This document shows positions 18,192-27,798 of a DNA stretch of 64,000 nucleotides, in pieces. Both the position numbers and the translations under genes were made by a program. The DNA is from Pseudomonadota bacterium (GTDB lineage: Bacteria > Pseudomonadota > Alphaproteobacteria > Sphingomonadales > Sphingomonadaceae), in contig JAIUPN010000010.1 in NCBI GenBank assembly GCA_020160755.1, positions 119,962-183,961 on the forward strand. The letters are read 5' to 3'. Below the pieces are notes generated by a model. That model made no database searches and was not told the origin of the DNA. It saw nothing but the letters and a program-made list of their open reading frames with translations. Numbering within the stretch: position 1 is the first letter of the stretch; each line of letters begins with the position of its first letter.

Positions 18192-21100
18192 GCAACGCGC
18201 CGCGCCTGGCTGAGCTCGACCCGCGGCAGGGCGCCGCCGCCGACCCCGAAAGCCATGTGTGGCTCGGCGCGTCGGCGGGGACGGGAAAGACGCAGGTTCT
18301 GTCGGCGCGCGTGCTGCGGCTGATGCTCGGCGGCGTTTCGCCCGAAGCGATCCTCTGCATCACCTTCACCAAGGCGGGCGCGGCCGAGATGGCGCACCGC
18401 ATCCACGAGCGGCTCGCGGCGTGGGTGCGGATGGACGATGGCGACCTCAGGCTTGACCTGCGCGCGCTGGGGCTGGCGTGGGACCGGCCGGGTTTGATGG
18501 CGCGCGCGCGGTCGCTGTTCGCGACGGTGATCGACAGTCCGGGCGGCGCGATCCGGGTGCAGACGATCCACAGCTTCTGCCAGACCTTGCTCGCGAGCTT
18601 TCCGCTCGAGGCGAAGCTGCTCCCCGGTTTTCGTCCGATCGAGGAGGATGAGGCGGGGGCGTTACAGCGACAGGTGCTGGGCGAACTGCTCGAAGGCGAT
18701 GACGAGCGTGCGGTGCTGCGCGAGGCGGCCGCGATGCTGTCGCGGCGACTGGGGCAGGAGGCGGCGCTATCCTTCCTGTCGAGCTGCGCCGTCGCGTTTG
18801 GCGGGCCGCGCGCCGCCTTGCCGCCCTCGGCGCATGATCTGCGCGCGGCGTTCGACTTGCCGGGCGGCGACGCCGACGCGTGGATCGTGGACGCGCTCGC
18901 GGCAGGCGCGATCGCCGAGGCCGATATCCGCGCGGTCGCAACGAGCGGCGCCGACTGGGGGACGAAGACCGGGCTCGCCTGTTCGGACATCATGGTCGGC
19001 TGGCTGATCGCCGATGCGTCGGCGCGCGCGGCGATGCTCGGCGAACTCATCGGTTGCTTCCTGACAGGCAAGGGAGAGCTGCGCGCCGATTTCGCGGGCG
19101 AGAAGGGCAAGATGACCGACTGCCTCGACAGCGCCGTTCGCATCGTCGATGCCGCGCGGCATCTGCTCTCGACCGCGGCGGCGATGCGCGTCGCCGACGA
19201 ACTCGCGGCGGCGTGGAGGCTCGGCAGCCGCTTTGCCGAGGGCTATGCGCTCGCGAAACGCGAACGCGGGCTCGCCGATTTCGACGATCTGATCACGCTT
19301 GCGGGCTCGCTGCTGCGCGTCAGCAGCTTCGGCGAATGGGTGCGCTTCAAGCTCGACCAGCGCACCGACCATATCCTTGTCGACGAGGCGCAGGACACGA
19401 ATATGCGCCAGTGGGGCATCGTCCTCTCGATGGCCGAAGAATTCTTCGCCGGGGCCGGCGCGAAGGAGGAGCGCATTCGCACGCTCTTCACCGTCGGTGA
19501 CCGCAAGCAGGCGATTTTCGGTTTCCAGGGGACCGAGCCCAAGGCGTTCGCGACTGCGCGCGACATGTTCCACGCGATGGGCGAGATCGGCGGGCAACCG
19601 TTCCGGAAGGTCGATCTGGTTTCCAACTATCGCTCGACCCCCGCGGTGCTGGCGGTGGTCGATGCCTGGCTTGCCGCCGGGGGCGCCGAGGCGATGGGGC
19701 TCGACGGCGAGGAGCCGCCGCACCGGCCGTATCGCGAGGCCCACGCGGGGCAGGTCGAACTGTGGCAGCCGTTGCCGGTCGGCAAGGCGCTCGATGCCGA
19801 AGTCGAGGAGAGTGGCGACGAGGAGGGCGGCGACGCGAGCGCGCCCGCGTCGGACCCCGCCTCGATGCGGCTTGCGCGCGCGATTGCGGGCGAGGTGCAG
19901 GACTGGATCGCGCACGGCAAGGACGGCCGGCCGGTCGCGCCGGGCGATATCATGATCCTCGTGCGGCGGCGCCGCGATCTTGCGGCGCGGATCGTTGCGC
20001 GGTTGCAGGCGCTGCATGTGCCGGTCGCGGGGGTCGACCGCTTTGCGCTGACGCAGCCGCTGGCGGTGCAGGACCTGATCGCGGCGATGCGCTTTGCGGT
20101 GCAGCCGCTCGATGACCTCAACCTCGCGTCATTGCTCGTCTCGCCGCTGATCGGCTGGACGCAGGATGAATTATATGCGCGCACGCACAAGCGTGGCCGC
20201 GCCGCGTTGTGGGAGCATCTGCGCGCGGTCGAGTCCGATATTCCTGCCGCGACGATGGCCACGCTGCGCCACCTGCTCGGCATGGCCGACTTTACGACGC
20301 CGTTCCGTTTTCTCGAGACGATCCTGTCGGGGCCGATCGACGGGCGGCGCAAGCTGACCGCGCGGCTCGGTCGCGAGGCGCGCGATCCGATCGACGAACT
20401 GCTCAATCAGGCGCTCTCCTTTGAACAGCGCGAGACGGTGTCGCTGCTCGGTTTCCTGACCGCGGTCGAAAGCAGCGGCGCCGACATCAAGCGCCAGACC
20501 GAAGCGCGCAGCGATGTCGTGCGCGTGATGACGGTGCACGGATCGAAAGGCTTGCAGGCGCCGATCGTTGTTCTCGCCGACGCGACCGACGATGCGGGGA
20601 TCGGGCACCGGCCGTTCAGCGTCGACGTCGCGGGCTGGGAGAAACTGCCCGTGTTCGCGGTGCCCGCCGACGAGCGGCACGGCAAGCTCGCCGAGGCGCA
20701 TGGCGCGGCGGCACTGGCTGCGGCGGAGGAGCATTGGCGGCTCTTTTACGTTGCTATGACACGCGCCGAGGAAATTCTGATCGTCGCCGGGGTGACGAAG
20801 AAACCCGACCGGACGATTCCCGAAGCGAGCTGGCACGCGGCGATCGGCGATGTGCTGTCGGGCATGGGGAGCGAATGGGAGGATGCCGGGCCGATGTGGG
20901 GCCAGCGCCGCGTCCACCGCGCCAACGCCGGCAAGTGGGCAAAGAAGGAAAAGGCGGCAAAGGTCGCGACGGCCGCGCTCGAGTTGCCCGGATGGGCGAC
21001 GCGGCTGGCGCCCGAGGAGGCACGCCCGCCGCGCCCGCTCGCGCCGTCGGCGCTCGGCGAGGATGATGTCGCGGTGCCGCCGCAGGGCAGCGCACGCGTC

Positions 21101-21658
21101 GCGGCGGTTGAGCGGGGGCTGCTGCTCCACGCGCTGTTCGAGCGGTTGCCGCCCGTTGCGGCCGAGCGGCGGCGCCCCGCGGCGCTGCGCTGGCTCGCGG
21201 CGCAGGCGCCCGCGCTCGACGAGGCGGCGCGGGGAACGATGGTCGACGAAGTGCTTGCGGTGCTCGACGATCCCGCGCACGCGGCGCTTTTCGGTCCCGG
21301 TAGCCTTGCCGAAGTGCCGTTGTCGGCGGTGGTCGACGGGACGGTCGTCGCGGGGATCGTCGACCGGTTGCTCGTCACCGACGATGCGGTGACGGTTGTC
21401 GATTACAAGACCGGGCGCCATGTGCCCGAAAATGCCGCTGCGGCCGCGCCCGCCTATCTGCGGCAGATGGCGGCCTACCGCGACGCGCTGCGCGTCATCT
21501 TCCCCGGCCACCTCGTCGCGGCGGCGTTGCTCTATACTGCGGCGCCGCGGCTGATCGTGCTGGGGGACGCGCTGCTCGACGCACACAAGCCGGGCTTGCG
21601 CGCAACCAAGGCGAATTTGCCGGGTTCGACCCTTGAGCCGGGCGCGCCGACGCCCTAG
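18188..21658 (+). CDS. addA: Double-strand-break repair helicase AddA
   Basis: The 1156-aa UvrD-family helicase and nuclease subunit of AddAB. Motifs in order: Walker A ASAGTGKTQVLS near residue 32, ILCITFTKAGAAEMAHRI, the DEAQD box (VDEAQDTNMRQWG), FTVGDRKQAIFGFQG, VHGSKGLQAPIV, LFYVAMTRAEE, and the C-terminal nuclease core GIVDRLL plus VVDYKTGR. All helicase motifs look intact. ATG 18188 overlaps the addB stop as ATGA. The long open frame upstream of it lies inside addB and is not used. Confidence 0.97.
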   Translation: MSNAPRLAELDPRQGAAADPESHVWLGASAGTGKTQVLSARVLRLMLGGVSPEAILCITFTKAGAAEMAHRIHERLAAWVRMDDGDLRLDLRALGLAWDRPGLMARARSLFATVIDSPGGAIRVQTIHSFCQTLLASFPLEAKLLPGFRPIEEDEAGALQRQVLGELLEGDDERAVLREAAAMLSRRLGQEAALSFLSSCAVAFGGPRAALPPSAHDLRAAFDLPGGDADAWIVDALAAGAIAEADIRAVATSGADWGTKTGLACSDIMVGWLIADASARAAMLGELIGCFLTGKGELRADFAGEKGKMTDCLDSAVRIVDAARHLLSTAAAMRVADELAAAWRLGSRFAEGYALAKRERGLADFDDLITLAGSLLRVSSFGEWVRFKLDQRTDHILVDEAQDTNMRQWGIVLSMAEEFFAGAGAKEERIRTLFTVGDRKQAIFGFQGTEPKAFATARDMFHAMGEIGGQPFRKVDLVSNYRSTPAVLAVVDAWLAAGGAEAMGLDGEEPPHRPYREAHAGQVELWQPLPVGKALDAEVEESGDEEGGDASAPASDPASMRLARAIAGEVQDWIAHGKDGRPVAPGDIMILVRRRRDLAARIVARLQALHVPVAGVDRFALTQPLAVQDLIAAMRFAVQPLDDLNLASLLVSPLIGWTQDELYARTHKRGRAALWEHLRAVESDIPAATMATLRHLLGMADFTTPFRFLETILSGPIDGRRKLTARLGREARDPIDELLNQALSFEQRETVSLLGFLTAVESSGADIKRQTEARSDVVRVMTVHGSKGLQAPIVVLADATDDAGIGHRPFSVDVAGWEKLPVFAVPADERHGKLAEAHGAAALAAAEEHWRLFYVAMTRAEEILIVAGVTKKPDRTIPEASWHAAIGDVLSGMGSEWEDAGPMWGQRRVHRANAGKWAKKEKAAKVATAALELPGWATRLAPEEARPPRPLAPSALGEDDVAVPPQGSARVAAVERGLLLHALFERLPPVAAERRRPAALRWLAAQAPALDEAARGTMVDEVLAVLDDPAHAALFGPGSLAEVPLSAVVDGTVVAGIVDRLLVTDDAVTVVDYKTGRHVPENAAAAAPAYLRQMAAYRDALRVIFPGHLVAAALLYTAAPRLIVLGDALLDAHKPGLRATKANLPGSTLEPGAPTP

Positions 21659-21691
21659 TTTGGGGATAACAGAGTTTCAGGAGTTCAGACT

Positions 21692-22012
21692 ATGGGTACC
21701 AAAGCCATTACCGACGCCAGCTTCCAGGCTGACGTGCTCGACAGCGACACCCCCGTGCTCGTCGATTTCTGGGCCGAATGGTGCGGTCCGTGCAAGATGA
21801 TCGGCCCGTCGCTCGAAGAGATTTCGGACGAACTCGCGGGCAAGGTCGTTATCGCCAAGCTCAACATCGACGATCATCCCGACGCGCCGAGCAAATATGG
21901 GGTGCGCGGTATTCCGACGATGATCCTGTTCAAGAATGGCGAGATCGCCGACACCAAGGTCGGCGCGGCGCCGAAGAGCGCGCTCAAGGGCTGGCTCGAA
22001 GGCGCGCTGTAA
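21692..22012 (+). CDS. trxA: Thioredoxin 1
   Basis: A 106-aa cytoplasmic thioredoxin that keeps protein thiols reduced and feeds electrons to ribonucleotide reductase and peroxiredoxins. The active site is [18 protein letters not shown], with the WCGPC redox motif at residues 29-33; the cis-Pro loop is [13 protein letters not shown] precedes the ATG (TTTCAGGAGTTCAGACT). It follows addA by 33 nt, a gene order seen in many alphaproteobacteria, so it can be read from the long addBA transcript. A hairpin follows. Confidence 0.98.
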   Translation: MGTKAITDASFQADVLDSDTPVLVDFWAEWCGPCKMIGPSLEEISDELAGKVVIAKLNIDDHPDAPSKYGVRGIPTMILFKNGEIADTKVGAAPKSALKGWLEGAL

Positions 22013-22017
22013 TCGAT

Positions 22018-22045
22018 GTGAGCCCTGGCTTTCGCCGGGGTTCAC
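22018..22045. terminator. Hairpin between trxA and argJ
   Basis: GTGAGCCCTGGC (22018-22029), loop TTTC, GCCGGGGTTCAC (22034-22045): a 12-bp stem with two G-U pairs between the convergent trxA and argJ genes. Likely a terminator for both, though without a long T-tract. Confidence 0.6.
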
Positions 22046-22048
22046 TCA

Positions 22049-23275
22049 CTAGCTCCGGTAATCGGCGTTGATGCTGATGTAGCCATGCGTGAGGTCGCAC
22101 GTCCAGACGGTCGCGCGGCCTTCGCCGAGACCGAGGTCGGCTCCGACGCGGATGTCCTGTCCCTTGAGGTGCGCCGCGACCGGCGCCTCGTCATAACCGT
22201 CGACGGGCAGTCCGTCCTTCGCGACCCAATGGTCGCCGAAGCGGATCGCGAGGCGGTCGCGGTCGGCGGGTTCGCCAGCCTTGCCCACCGCCATCACGAC
22301 GCGGCCCCAGTTGGCGTCCTCGCCGGCGATCGCGGTCTTCACCAGCGGCGAATTGGCGATCGCCAGCGCGACGCGCTTCGCGCTGTCATCGCTCACCGCG
22401 CCGGTGACCTGTATCTCGATAAATTTCGATGCGCCTTCGCCGTCGCGCACGACTTGTTGCGCGAGGTCGAGTGCGACTTCGCGGATCGCGGCGTAGAGCG
22501 CGTCGGCGCCCGGATCGTCGCGCGTGGCGAGGGTGAGGTTGCCCGCCTGTCCGGTCGCGAAGAGCAATACGGTGTCGCTGGTCGAGGTGTCGCTGTCGAC
22601 GGTGATGCTGTTGAACGTCCCGCCGGTCGCTTCGCTCAGCATCTCCTGCAACAGCGCGGGCGCGACCGCGGCGTCGGTGAAGATATAGCCGAGCATCGTC
22701 GCCATGTCGGGCGCAATCATCCCCGATCCTTTGACGATGCCCGCGACATGGACGGTCGTGTCGCCGATCACGGCGCTTGCGGCCGAACCCTTGGCGAAGG
22801 TGTCGGTGGTGCCGATCGTTTCGGCGGCGGCTTCCCACGAGCAGGGCTCGGCGGTGAGCGCGGCCTCGACCCCGGCGCGCGCCTTGTCCTTGGGCAGCGG
22901 CACGCCGATGACGCCGGTCGAGCTGACGAAGACTTCGGCCGGTTCACAGCCAAGGTGGCCAGCGACCTGCACCATGATCTGTTCAACGGCCTCGCGGCCG
23001 CGATAGCCGGTGAAGGCGTTGCTGTTGCCCGCGTTGACGATCATCGCGCGGGCGATGCCGCCCTTCACCTGTTCGCGACCGAGCTCGACTTCGGACGAGC
23101 AGCAGACATTGCGCGTGAACACGCCCGCGGCGGTCGTGCCGGGTGCCAGCTCGATATAGGTAAGGTCGCAGCGATCCCAGGTCTTGTACTGCGCGCGCGC
23201 GACGCGGCGCGTCACCCCGGCGATGTCGGGGAGGGCCGGAAATGAGTCGGGGGCGAGCGGTGAGCGGGTGGTCAT
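22049..23275 (-). CDS. argJ: Bifunctional ornithine acetyltransferase/N-acetylglutamate synthase
   Basis: ArgJ transfers the acetyl group from N-acetylornithine to glutamate and can also use acetyl-CoA, closing the acetyl cycle of arginine synthesis. The 408-aa precursor is expected to cut itself before Thr193 in PDMATMLGY, giving alpha and beta subunits. Other family stretches are NAGNSNAFTG and STGVIGVPLP; the C-terminus ends THGYISINADYRS. The start is ATG 23275. It stands alone here, with no other arginine genes in the window. Confidence 0.96.
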   Translation of the reverse strand: MTTRSPLAPDSFPALPDIAGVTRRVARAQYKTWDRCDLTYIELAPGTTAAGVFTRNVCCSSEVELGREQVKGGIARAMIVNAGNSNAFTGYRGREAVEQIMVQVAGHLGCEPAEVFVSSTGVIGVPLPKDKARAGVEAALTAEPCSWEAAAETIGTTDTFAKGSAASAVIGDTTVHVAGIVKGSGMIAPDMATMLGYIFTDAAVAPALLQEMLSEATGGTFNSITVDSDTSTSDTVLLFATGQAGNLTLATRDDPGADALYAAIREVALDLAQQVVRDGEGASKFIEIQVTGAVSDDSAKRVALAIANSPLVKTAIAGEDANWGRVVMAVGKAGEPADRDRLAIRFGDHWVAKDGLPVDGYDEAPVAAHLKGQDIRVGADLGLGEGRATVWTCDLTHGYISINADYRS

Positions 23276-23326
23276 GCCGCCCGCTTAACCGCTACGCCCC
23301 CGACGTCAATCAGGCTTTGGATGCGA

Positions 23327-24760
23327 TCAGGCGGGAATGCCGCTGATCGACTTCACTTCCATAAAATCCTTGAGGCCGAACACGCCGCCCTCGCGGCCGT
23401 TGCCCGACGCCTTGTAGCCGCCGAACGCCGCGCCCGGGCCGGGGCCCCACGCGTTGACCGCGACCATGCCGGCGCGCAGTTTCGGCGCGATTTCGGCCGC
23501 CTTGGCGGGGTCGCCCGAGACGACAGCCGACAGGCCATATTCGGTGTCATTGGCGATATCGACGGCTTCGTCGAGGTCGCCATAGGCCATGATCGTCGCG
23601 ACGGGGCCGAAGATTTCCTCGTTGGCGATGCGCATGTCGCGGGTGACGCCCGAGAAGACCGTCGGCTTGATGTAGTAGCCGCGGTTGACGTTCGACGGCA
23701 GGCCGGTGCCGCCGGTCTCGAGCGTCGCGCCTTCGTCGATCGCCGACTGGATCAGGCCCTGAATCTTGTCGAACTGCGCCTTGTTGACGACGGGGCCGAT
23801 GTGGCCGCCCTCGGCCTGCGGATCGCCGACCGACGTGCCGTCGAACATCGCCTTGATGACGCCGACGGCTTCGGCCTCGCGCTCTTTCTGGACGAGGATG
23901 CGCGTCGGGGCGATGCAGCTCTGGCCGGTGTTGACGAGCACGCCCTGTACCGTCGGCGGCAGCACCGCGGCGAGATCGGCGTCGGGCAGGACGATGTTCG
24001 GCGACTTGCCGCCGAGTTCCTGATGGACGCGCTTGACGGTGTCGGCTGCCGCCTTGGCGACGAGGATGCCCGCGCGGGTCGAGCCGGTGAAGCTCACCAT
24101 TTCGATGCCGGGGTGCGCGCTGATCGCGTTGCCGACGGTCGGGCCGTCACCCTGCACGAGGTTGAACACGCCGGCCGGAACGCCCGCGGCTTCGAGGATT
24201 TCGGCGAAGATCACGGCATTGCCGGGGCATTCTTCCGACGGCTTCAGCACCATCGTGTTGCCCGCGGCGAGTGCGGGGGCGACCTTCAATGCGATCTGGT
24301 TCAGCGGCCAGTTCCACGGGGTGATCATGCCGACGACGCCGATCGGTTCATAGGCGATGACGCCCGCGGCATATTTTTCGGTGAAGCTGAAATCCTTCAA
24401 TGCGGCGATCGTGCCGAGGAAGCCGCCGATGCCTGCGCCGACCTGCGCAGTGCCCGCGAAGCTGACCGGTGCGCCCATTTCGCTCGCCATCGACTTGGCA
24501 AGGTCGCCCGCGCGCTTCTTATATTCCTCGACGATGCGGTTCAGCAGGTCGAGGCGTTCCTCGCGCGTCGTCTGCGAGAAGGTCTTGAAGGCTTCCTTTG
24601 CCGCAGCGACGGCATCGTCGACGTCGGCAGCAGTGCCGAGCACGACGGTGGAGGCCGCTTCCTCGGTCGCAGGGTTGATGACGTCGTGGAGCTTGCCGCC
24701 CTTGCTGTCGACCCAGCGGCCGCCGATGTAGTTCTGTTTGAGGTGCGTTTCGGTGCTCAT
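23327..24760 (-). CDS. NAD(P)-dependent aldehyde dehydrogenase
   Basis: A 477-aa aldehyde dehydrogenase superfamily enzyme oxidising an aldehyde to the acid. It has the cofactor-binding ITPWNWPLN, the catalytic Glu in ELGGKSPNIVL and the nucleophile Cys in NTGQSCIAPTRILV. The C-terminal NEEIFGPVATIM is also typical. The substrate cannot be read from sequence, and neighbours (argJ, a peptidase) give no pathway hint. ATG 24760 has GGGAG 7 nt upstream; the ATG at 24763 is adjacent. Confidence 0.92.
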   Translation of the reverse strand: MSTETHLKQNYIGGRWVDSKGGKLHDVINPATEEAASTVVLGTAADVDDAVAAAKEAFKTFSQTTREERLDLLNRIVEEYKKRAGDLAKSMASEMGAPVSFAGTAQVGAGIGGFLGTIAALKDFSFTEKYAAGVIAYEPIGVVGMITPWNWPLNQIALKVAPALAAGNTMVLKPSEECPGNAVIFAEILEAAGVPAGVFNLVQGDGPTVGNAISAHPGIEMVSFTGSTRAGILVAKAAADTVKRVHQELGGKSPNIVLPDADLAAVLPPTVQGVLVNTGQSCIAPTRILVQKEREAEAVGVIKAMFDGTSVGDPQAEGGHIGPVVNKAQFDKIQGLIQSAIDEGATLETGGTGLPSNVNRGYYIKPTVFSGVTRDMRIANEEIFGPVATIMAYGDLDEAVDIANDTEYGLSAVVSGDPAKAAEIAPKLRAGMVAVNAWGPGPGAAFGGYKASGNGREGGVFGLKDFMEVKSISGIPA

Positions 24761-24855
24761 CATTTTTCTCCCATCGGCGGTCAATTCCGTCTCGGATTGC
24801 TACCTAATCACTGTGGCGAATGAATCAAGTTGAGCCAACTGCCAAATCTGGCGGG

Positions 24856-26166
24856 TTAGCGTTTTTCAGCAGAAAGGCGTGACATCAGGATGGCAGCGCG
24901 CGTCGCTTGCCGGCTGATGCTCGGAATATCGACCGCTTCGCCCGGCGCGTGGTCGCCGGTGCTGTACGGCCCGAGTCCCGCGAGCCCGTCGACGTCGGCG
25001 GCGACGAAGCTGATGTCGCCGGCGCCGCGCTTCAGCGGGTCGAGCGGCGCCATTTCGGCAAGGCCGAGGTCGCGGTTCACGCCGTTGAGTTTTGCGAGCA
25101 GCGCGCGGTTGCCGTCGGTCGGTGCCATCGACGGATAGCCGCCGGGGTCGAAGGCGATTTTTGCGTCGGTTCCGGGGGCGTGCTCGGCGACGATCGCCGC
25201 CATTTTCGCCTTCACCCGTTCGATCTGTTCGGGCGACAGCGCGCGAAGGTCGCCGCGCGCGACCGCGATCGGGGCGATGATGTTGGTCTTGCCACCCACC
25301 GTCGCGCGGATGCCGCCCGCATCGAGATCGGCCTGCTGTCCGCCGGCGATCAGCCCGACGTTGAAGGTCAGGTTGGGTTCGGGCAGCTCGGTGCGGAAGC
25401 GGTGGATGATGCGCGTCAGTTCATAGATCGCGCCGTCGCCCGCCGCAGCGCTGAAGATGCCCGAGCTATGCGCGCTCTTGCCCGTCGCAGTGACGGTCCA
25501 GCTGTCTGATGAGCGCCGCGCGACCGAACCCATGTCGGCGCCGTTGTCTCTCACGAGGCCCTCGAAATCGAGCGCGACGTCGCTGCGCTTGCCCGCGGCG
25601 ATCAGGTCGGCGCGCGCTTTCTCGATCGGGCTGCCCGAATCTTCCTCGTCGCCGGTCATGTGGATTTCGATATTGGCGTCTTTCAGCGTGCCCGCCGCCT
25701 TCATGGCGCGCAGCGCCGCGACGATGACAACCATGCCGCCCTTGTCGTCGCCCGCGCCGGGCCCTTCGCCCATATCGCCCTTGCGGACGAACTTCTGGAA
25801 CGGCGAGTCGGGTTCGAACACGGTGTCGAGATGCGCGATGAGCAGCAGGCGCTTGGTGTCGGCTTTGCCGCTGTGCGTCGCGATCAGGTGGCCCGCGCGA
25901 CCGGTGTCGCGCATTGGTTTCCATTCGACCTTGAAACCGAGCGGTTCGAGTTCGGCGCGCATCATTGCTCCAACTTTTTCCACGCCCTCCAGATTCTGCG
26001 AGCCGCTATTCTGGTTGACGAGCTTTTCGAGCAGCGCGAGTGAACGGTCCTGCTCGGCCGCAACTGTCTTCGCGATGCCGCTTTCGGCTTTGGACAGCTT
26101 CGCCTGCGCGGAGGGTGCGAGCGCGAGTTGCAGGGCGATGAGAGCGACGAATGGCAATGATTTCAT
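24856..26166 (-). CDS. Exported M20-family metallopeptidase
   Basis: A 436-aa zinc peptidase resembling glutamate carboxypeptidase G2 of clan MH. A signal peptide (MKSLPFVALIALQLALAPSAQA) puts it in the periplasm. Zinc-site stretches are LLIAHLDTVFEPDS, GPGAGDDKGGMVVI and HMTGDEEDSGSP. A dimerisation insert begins near the GKSAHSSG motif. It probably trims C-terminal residues from peptides or hydrolyses acyl-amino acids; the specificity is unknown. A second M20 peptidase in the window (minus strand, near 51 kb) is Tat-exported and not a close relative. Confidence 0.9.
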   Translation of the reverse strand: MKSLPFVALIALQLALAPSAQAKLSKAESGIAKTVAAEQDRSLALLEKLVNQNSGSQNLEGVEKVGAMMRAELEPLGFKVEWKPMRDTGRAGHLIATHSGKADTKRLLLIAHLDTVFEPDSPFQKFVRKGDMGEGPGAGDDKGGMVVIVAALRAMKAAGTLKDANIEIHMTGDEEDSGSPIEKARADLIAAGKRSDVALDFEGLVRDNGADMGSVARRSSDSWTVTATGKSAHSSGIFSAAAGDGAIYELTRIIHRFRTELPEPNLTFNVGLIAGGQQADLDAGGIRATVGGKTNIIAPIAVARGDLRALSPEQIERVKAKMAAIVAEHAPGTDAKIAFDPGGYPSMAPTDGNRALLAKLNGVNRDLGLAEMAPLDPLKRGAGDISFVAADVDGLAGLGPYSTGDHAPGEAVDIPSISRQATRAAILMSRLSAEKR

Positions 26167-26223
26167 GGGGGAGGCCTCCTCTGGAACGCTCTTGTGCCGC
26201 GCGGCCCCGGCCCCGGCAAGCGG

Positions 26224-27693
26224 TTAGCCCGGCCGCACCATGAAAATGTCGCCGCCGAGGCTGACGAGGAACAGATTGCCCGCGCTGTCCTCGCCAAAAG
26301 AGGCGATCTGGTTGAGCGTGCCGGCGTCAGGCGCGAAGTCCTCGTTGCGCCGTGCGAAGCGTGAGGAGGGAAGTGTCTGGCCGACGGCGAGGCTGGAGAA
26401 TGGAACGGTCCAGATATTGCCCGAAATGAAGTCGGCGAAAACATATTGGCCAGCGAGCGACGCGACCGGGCCGCGATAGACATAGCCGCCAGTGACGGTG
26501 CGGCCCTGTCGTGGCCCGCTGCCGTGCAGATATTCGAGCACGGGGTTGGTAAGGCCGGCGGGCGGGGTGCCCGCGAAGGCCTGGGTACCTTCGCGGAAGC
26601 GCCAGCCGAAGTTGATGCCGGGCTGGCTGGTGGTCAGCATGTCGACCTCTTCGACCGCGCTCTGCCCGACGTCGCCGATGATCAGCGTCGAGCCCGAAAA
26701 GGAGGCGCGGAACGGGTTGCGCAGGCCATAGGCGAAGACATAGGGGTCGCCGCCGCCCGACAGGAAAGGGTTGCCCGGCGCGGGGCCATAGGTGCTGCCG
26801 TTCGCACCGACCGAGAGGCGGAGAATCTTGCCGAGCCTGACATTGGTGTTCTGCGCGTTGTTGTCCGGATCGCCGCCACCACCGCCGTCGCCGATCGCCA
26901 CATAGACAAGACCATCGGGGCCGAAGCCGATCCATCCGCCATTGTGGTTGTCGGCGCCGGGATGCGGCGTGCTGAGCACCGTGTCGTAAACGGTCGAACT
27001 GTTCGGCTGGCCGAGCGTATAGCGGCGTACCTGCACCGCGCCGTCTGCCGCCGTTGCGACGGCGAGCAGCCGCTGCGAGGTCGCATGATCGGGATAGGCG
27101 GCAAGACCCAGCAACCCGCGCTCGCCGCTCGTCGAAATATCGGTGATGTCGAGGACGCGGGTGCGGTTCCCGTTCGCGGGGTCGAAGCGATAGACGTCGC
27201 CGCCTTTCTCGACGACGTAAACGCTGCTGCTGCCCGGGATCGGTGCAACGTAAAGCGGCTGGCTGAACCCCGTGCCGACGCGCGCGACCGCAATGCCCTC
27301 GCGGCTGTTGGTGACGGTGATATTGACCGCCTGCGTCGCGCTGGCCTGCCCGTCGCTGACGCGGAGCTGGACGGCATAGACATTGTCGCCGTCAGCGTCG
27401 CCGGGCAGGTCATAATCCGGCGCTTCGTTAAAGCGCAGCGCGCCAGCGGCGGTGATCGCGAAGCGTGCCGCATCGGCGCCGCCGTCGATCGCAAAGGTCA
27501 ATGTGTTGCCATTGGGGTCGCTCGCGGTCGCCTGATATGCGGCGGTCGTGTTTTCGGCGACGCTTGCGGTCTGGGACGAGGTGAAGATCGGCGGAGCATT
27601 GGCCGCGGGCGGTGTACCGCCGCCACCACCTCCACCGCCTCCGCACGAGGCAAGTAGCAGGGGAGTGAGGGCTCCTAGGACGCGCATCCGCAT
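26224..27693 (-). CDS. Lipoprotein with PQQ-type sugar dehydrogenase propeller
   Basis: A 489-aa protein with a lipoprotein signal: lipobox LLASC with Cys17, followed by a nine-glycine linker. Residues about 30-135 form a cadherin-like domain (SVAENTTAAYQATASDPNG). The rest is a soluble glucose/sorbosone-dehydrogenase-type six-bladed propeller, with GERGLLGLAAYPD, DNHNGGWIGFGPDGLVYVAI and PYVFAYGLRNPFR. Such proteins bind PQQ and calcium and oxidise sugars, but many homologues lack a known substrate. ATG 27693 is favoured by AAGG 9 nt upstream; ATG 27687 is also possible. Confidence 0.85.
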   Translation of the reverse strand: MRMRVLGALTPLLLASCGGGGGGGGGTPPAANAPPIFTSSQTASVAENTTAAYQATASDPNGNTLTFAIDGGADAARFAITAAGALRFNEAPDYDLPGDADGDNVYAVQLRVSDGQASATQAVNITVTNSREGIAVARVGTGFSQPLYVAPIPGSSSVYVVEKGGDVYRFDPANGNRTRVLDITDISTSGERGLLGLAAYPDHATSQRLLAVATAADGAVQVRRYTLGQPNSSTVYDTVLSTPHPGADNHNGGWIGFGPDGLVYVAIGDGGGGGDPDNNAQNTNVRLGKILRLSVGANGSTYGPAPGNPFLSGGGDPYVFAYGLRNPFRASFSGSTLIIGDVGQSAVEEVDMLTTSQPGINFGWRFREGTQAFAGTPPAGLTNPVLEYLHGSGPRQGRTVTGGYVYRGPVASLAGQYVFADFISGNIWTVPFSSLAVGQTLPSSRFARRNEDFAPDAGTLNQIASFGEDSAGNLFLVSLGGDIFMVRPG

Positions 27694-27798
27694 GGGCAAA
27701 AGCCTTTCGCGATCGAGCCACCCCGCGGACAAACTGCCATTACACGACCGGCATCGCAACCCTGCCTGTTTACCACATGGCGCGCGCGCGCCGTCGCG

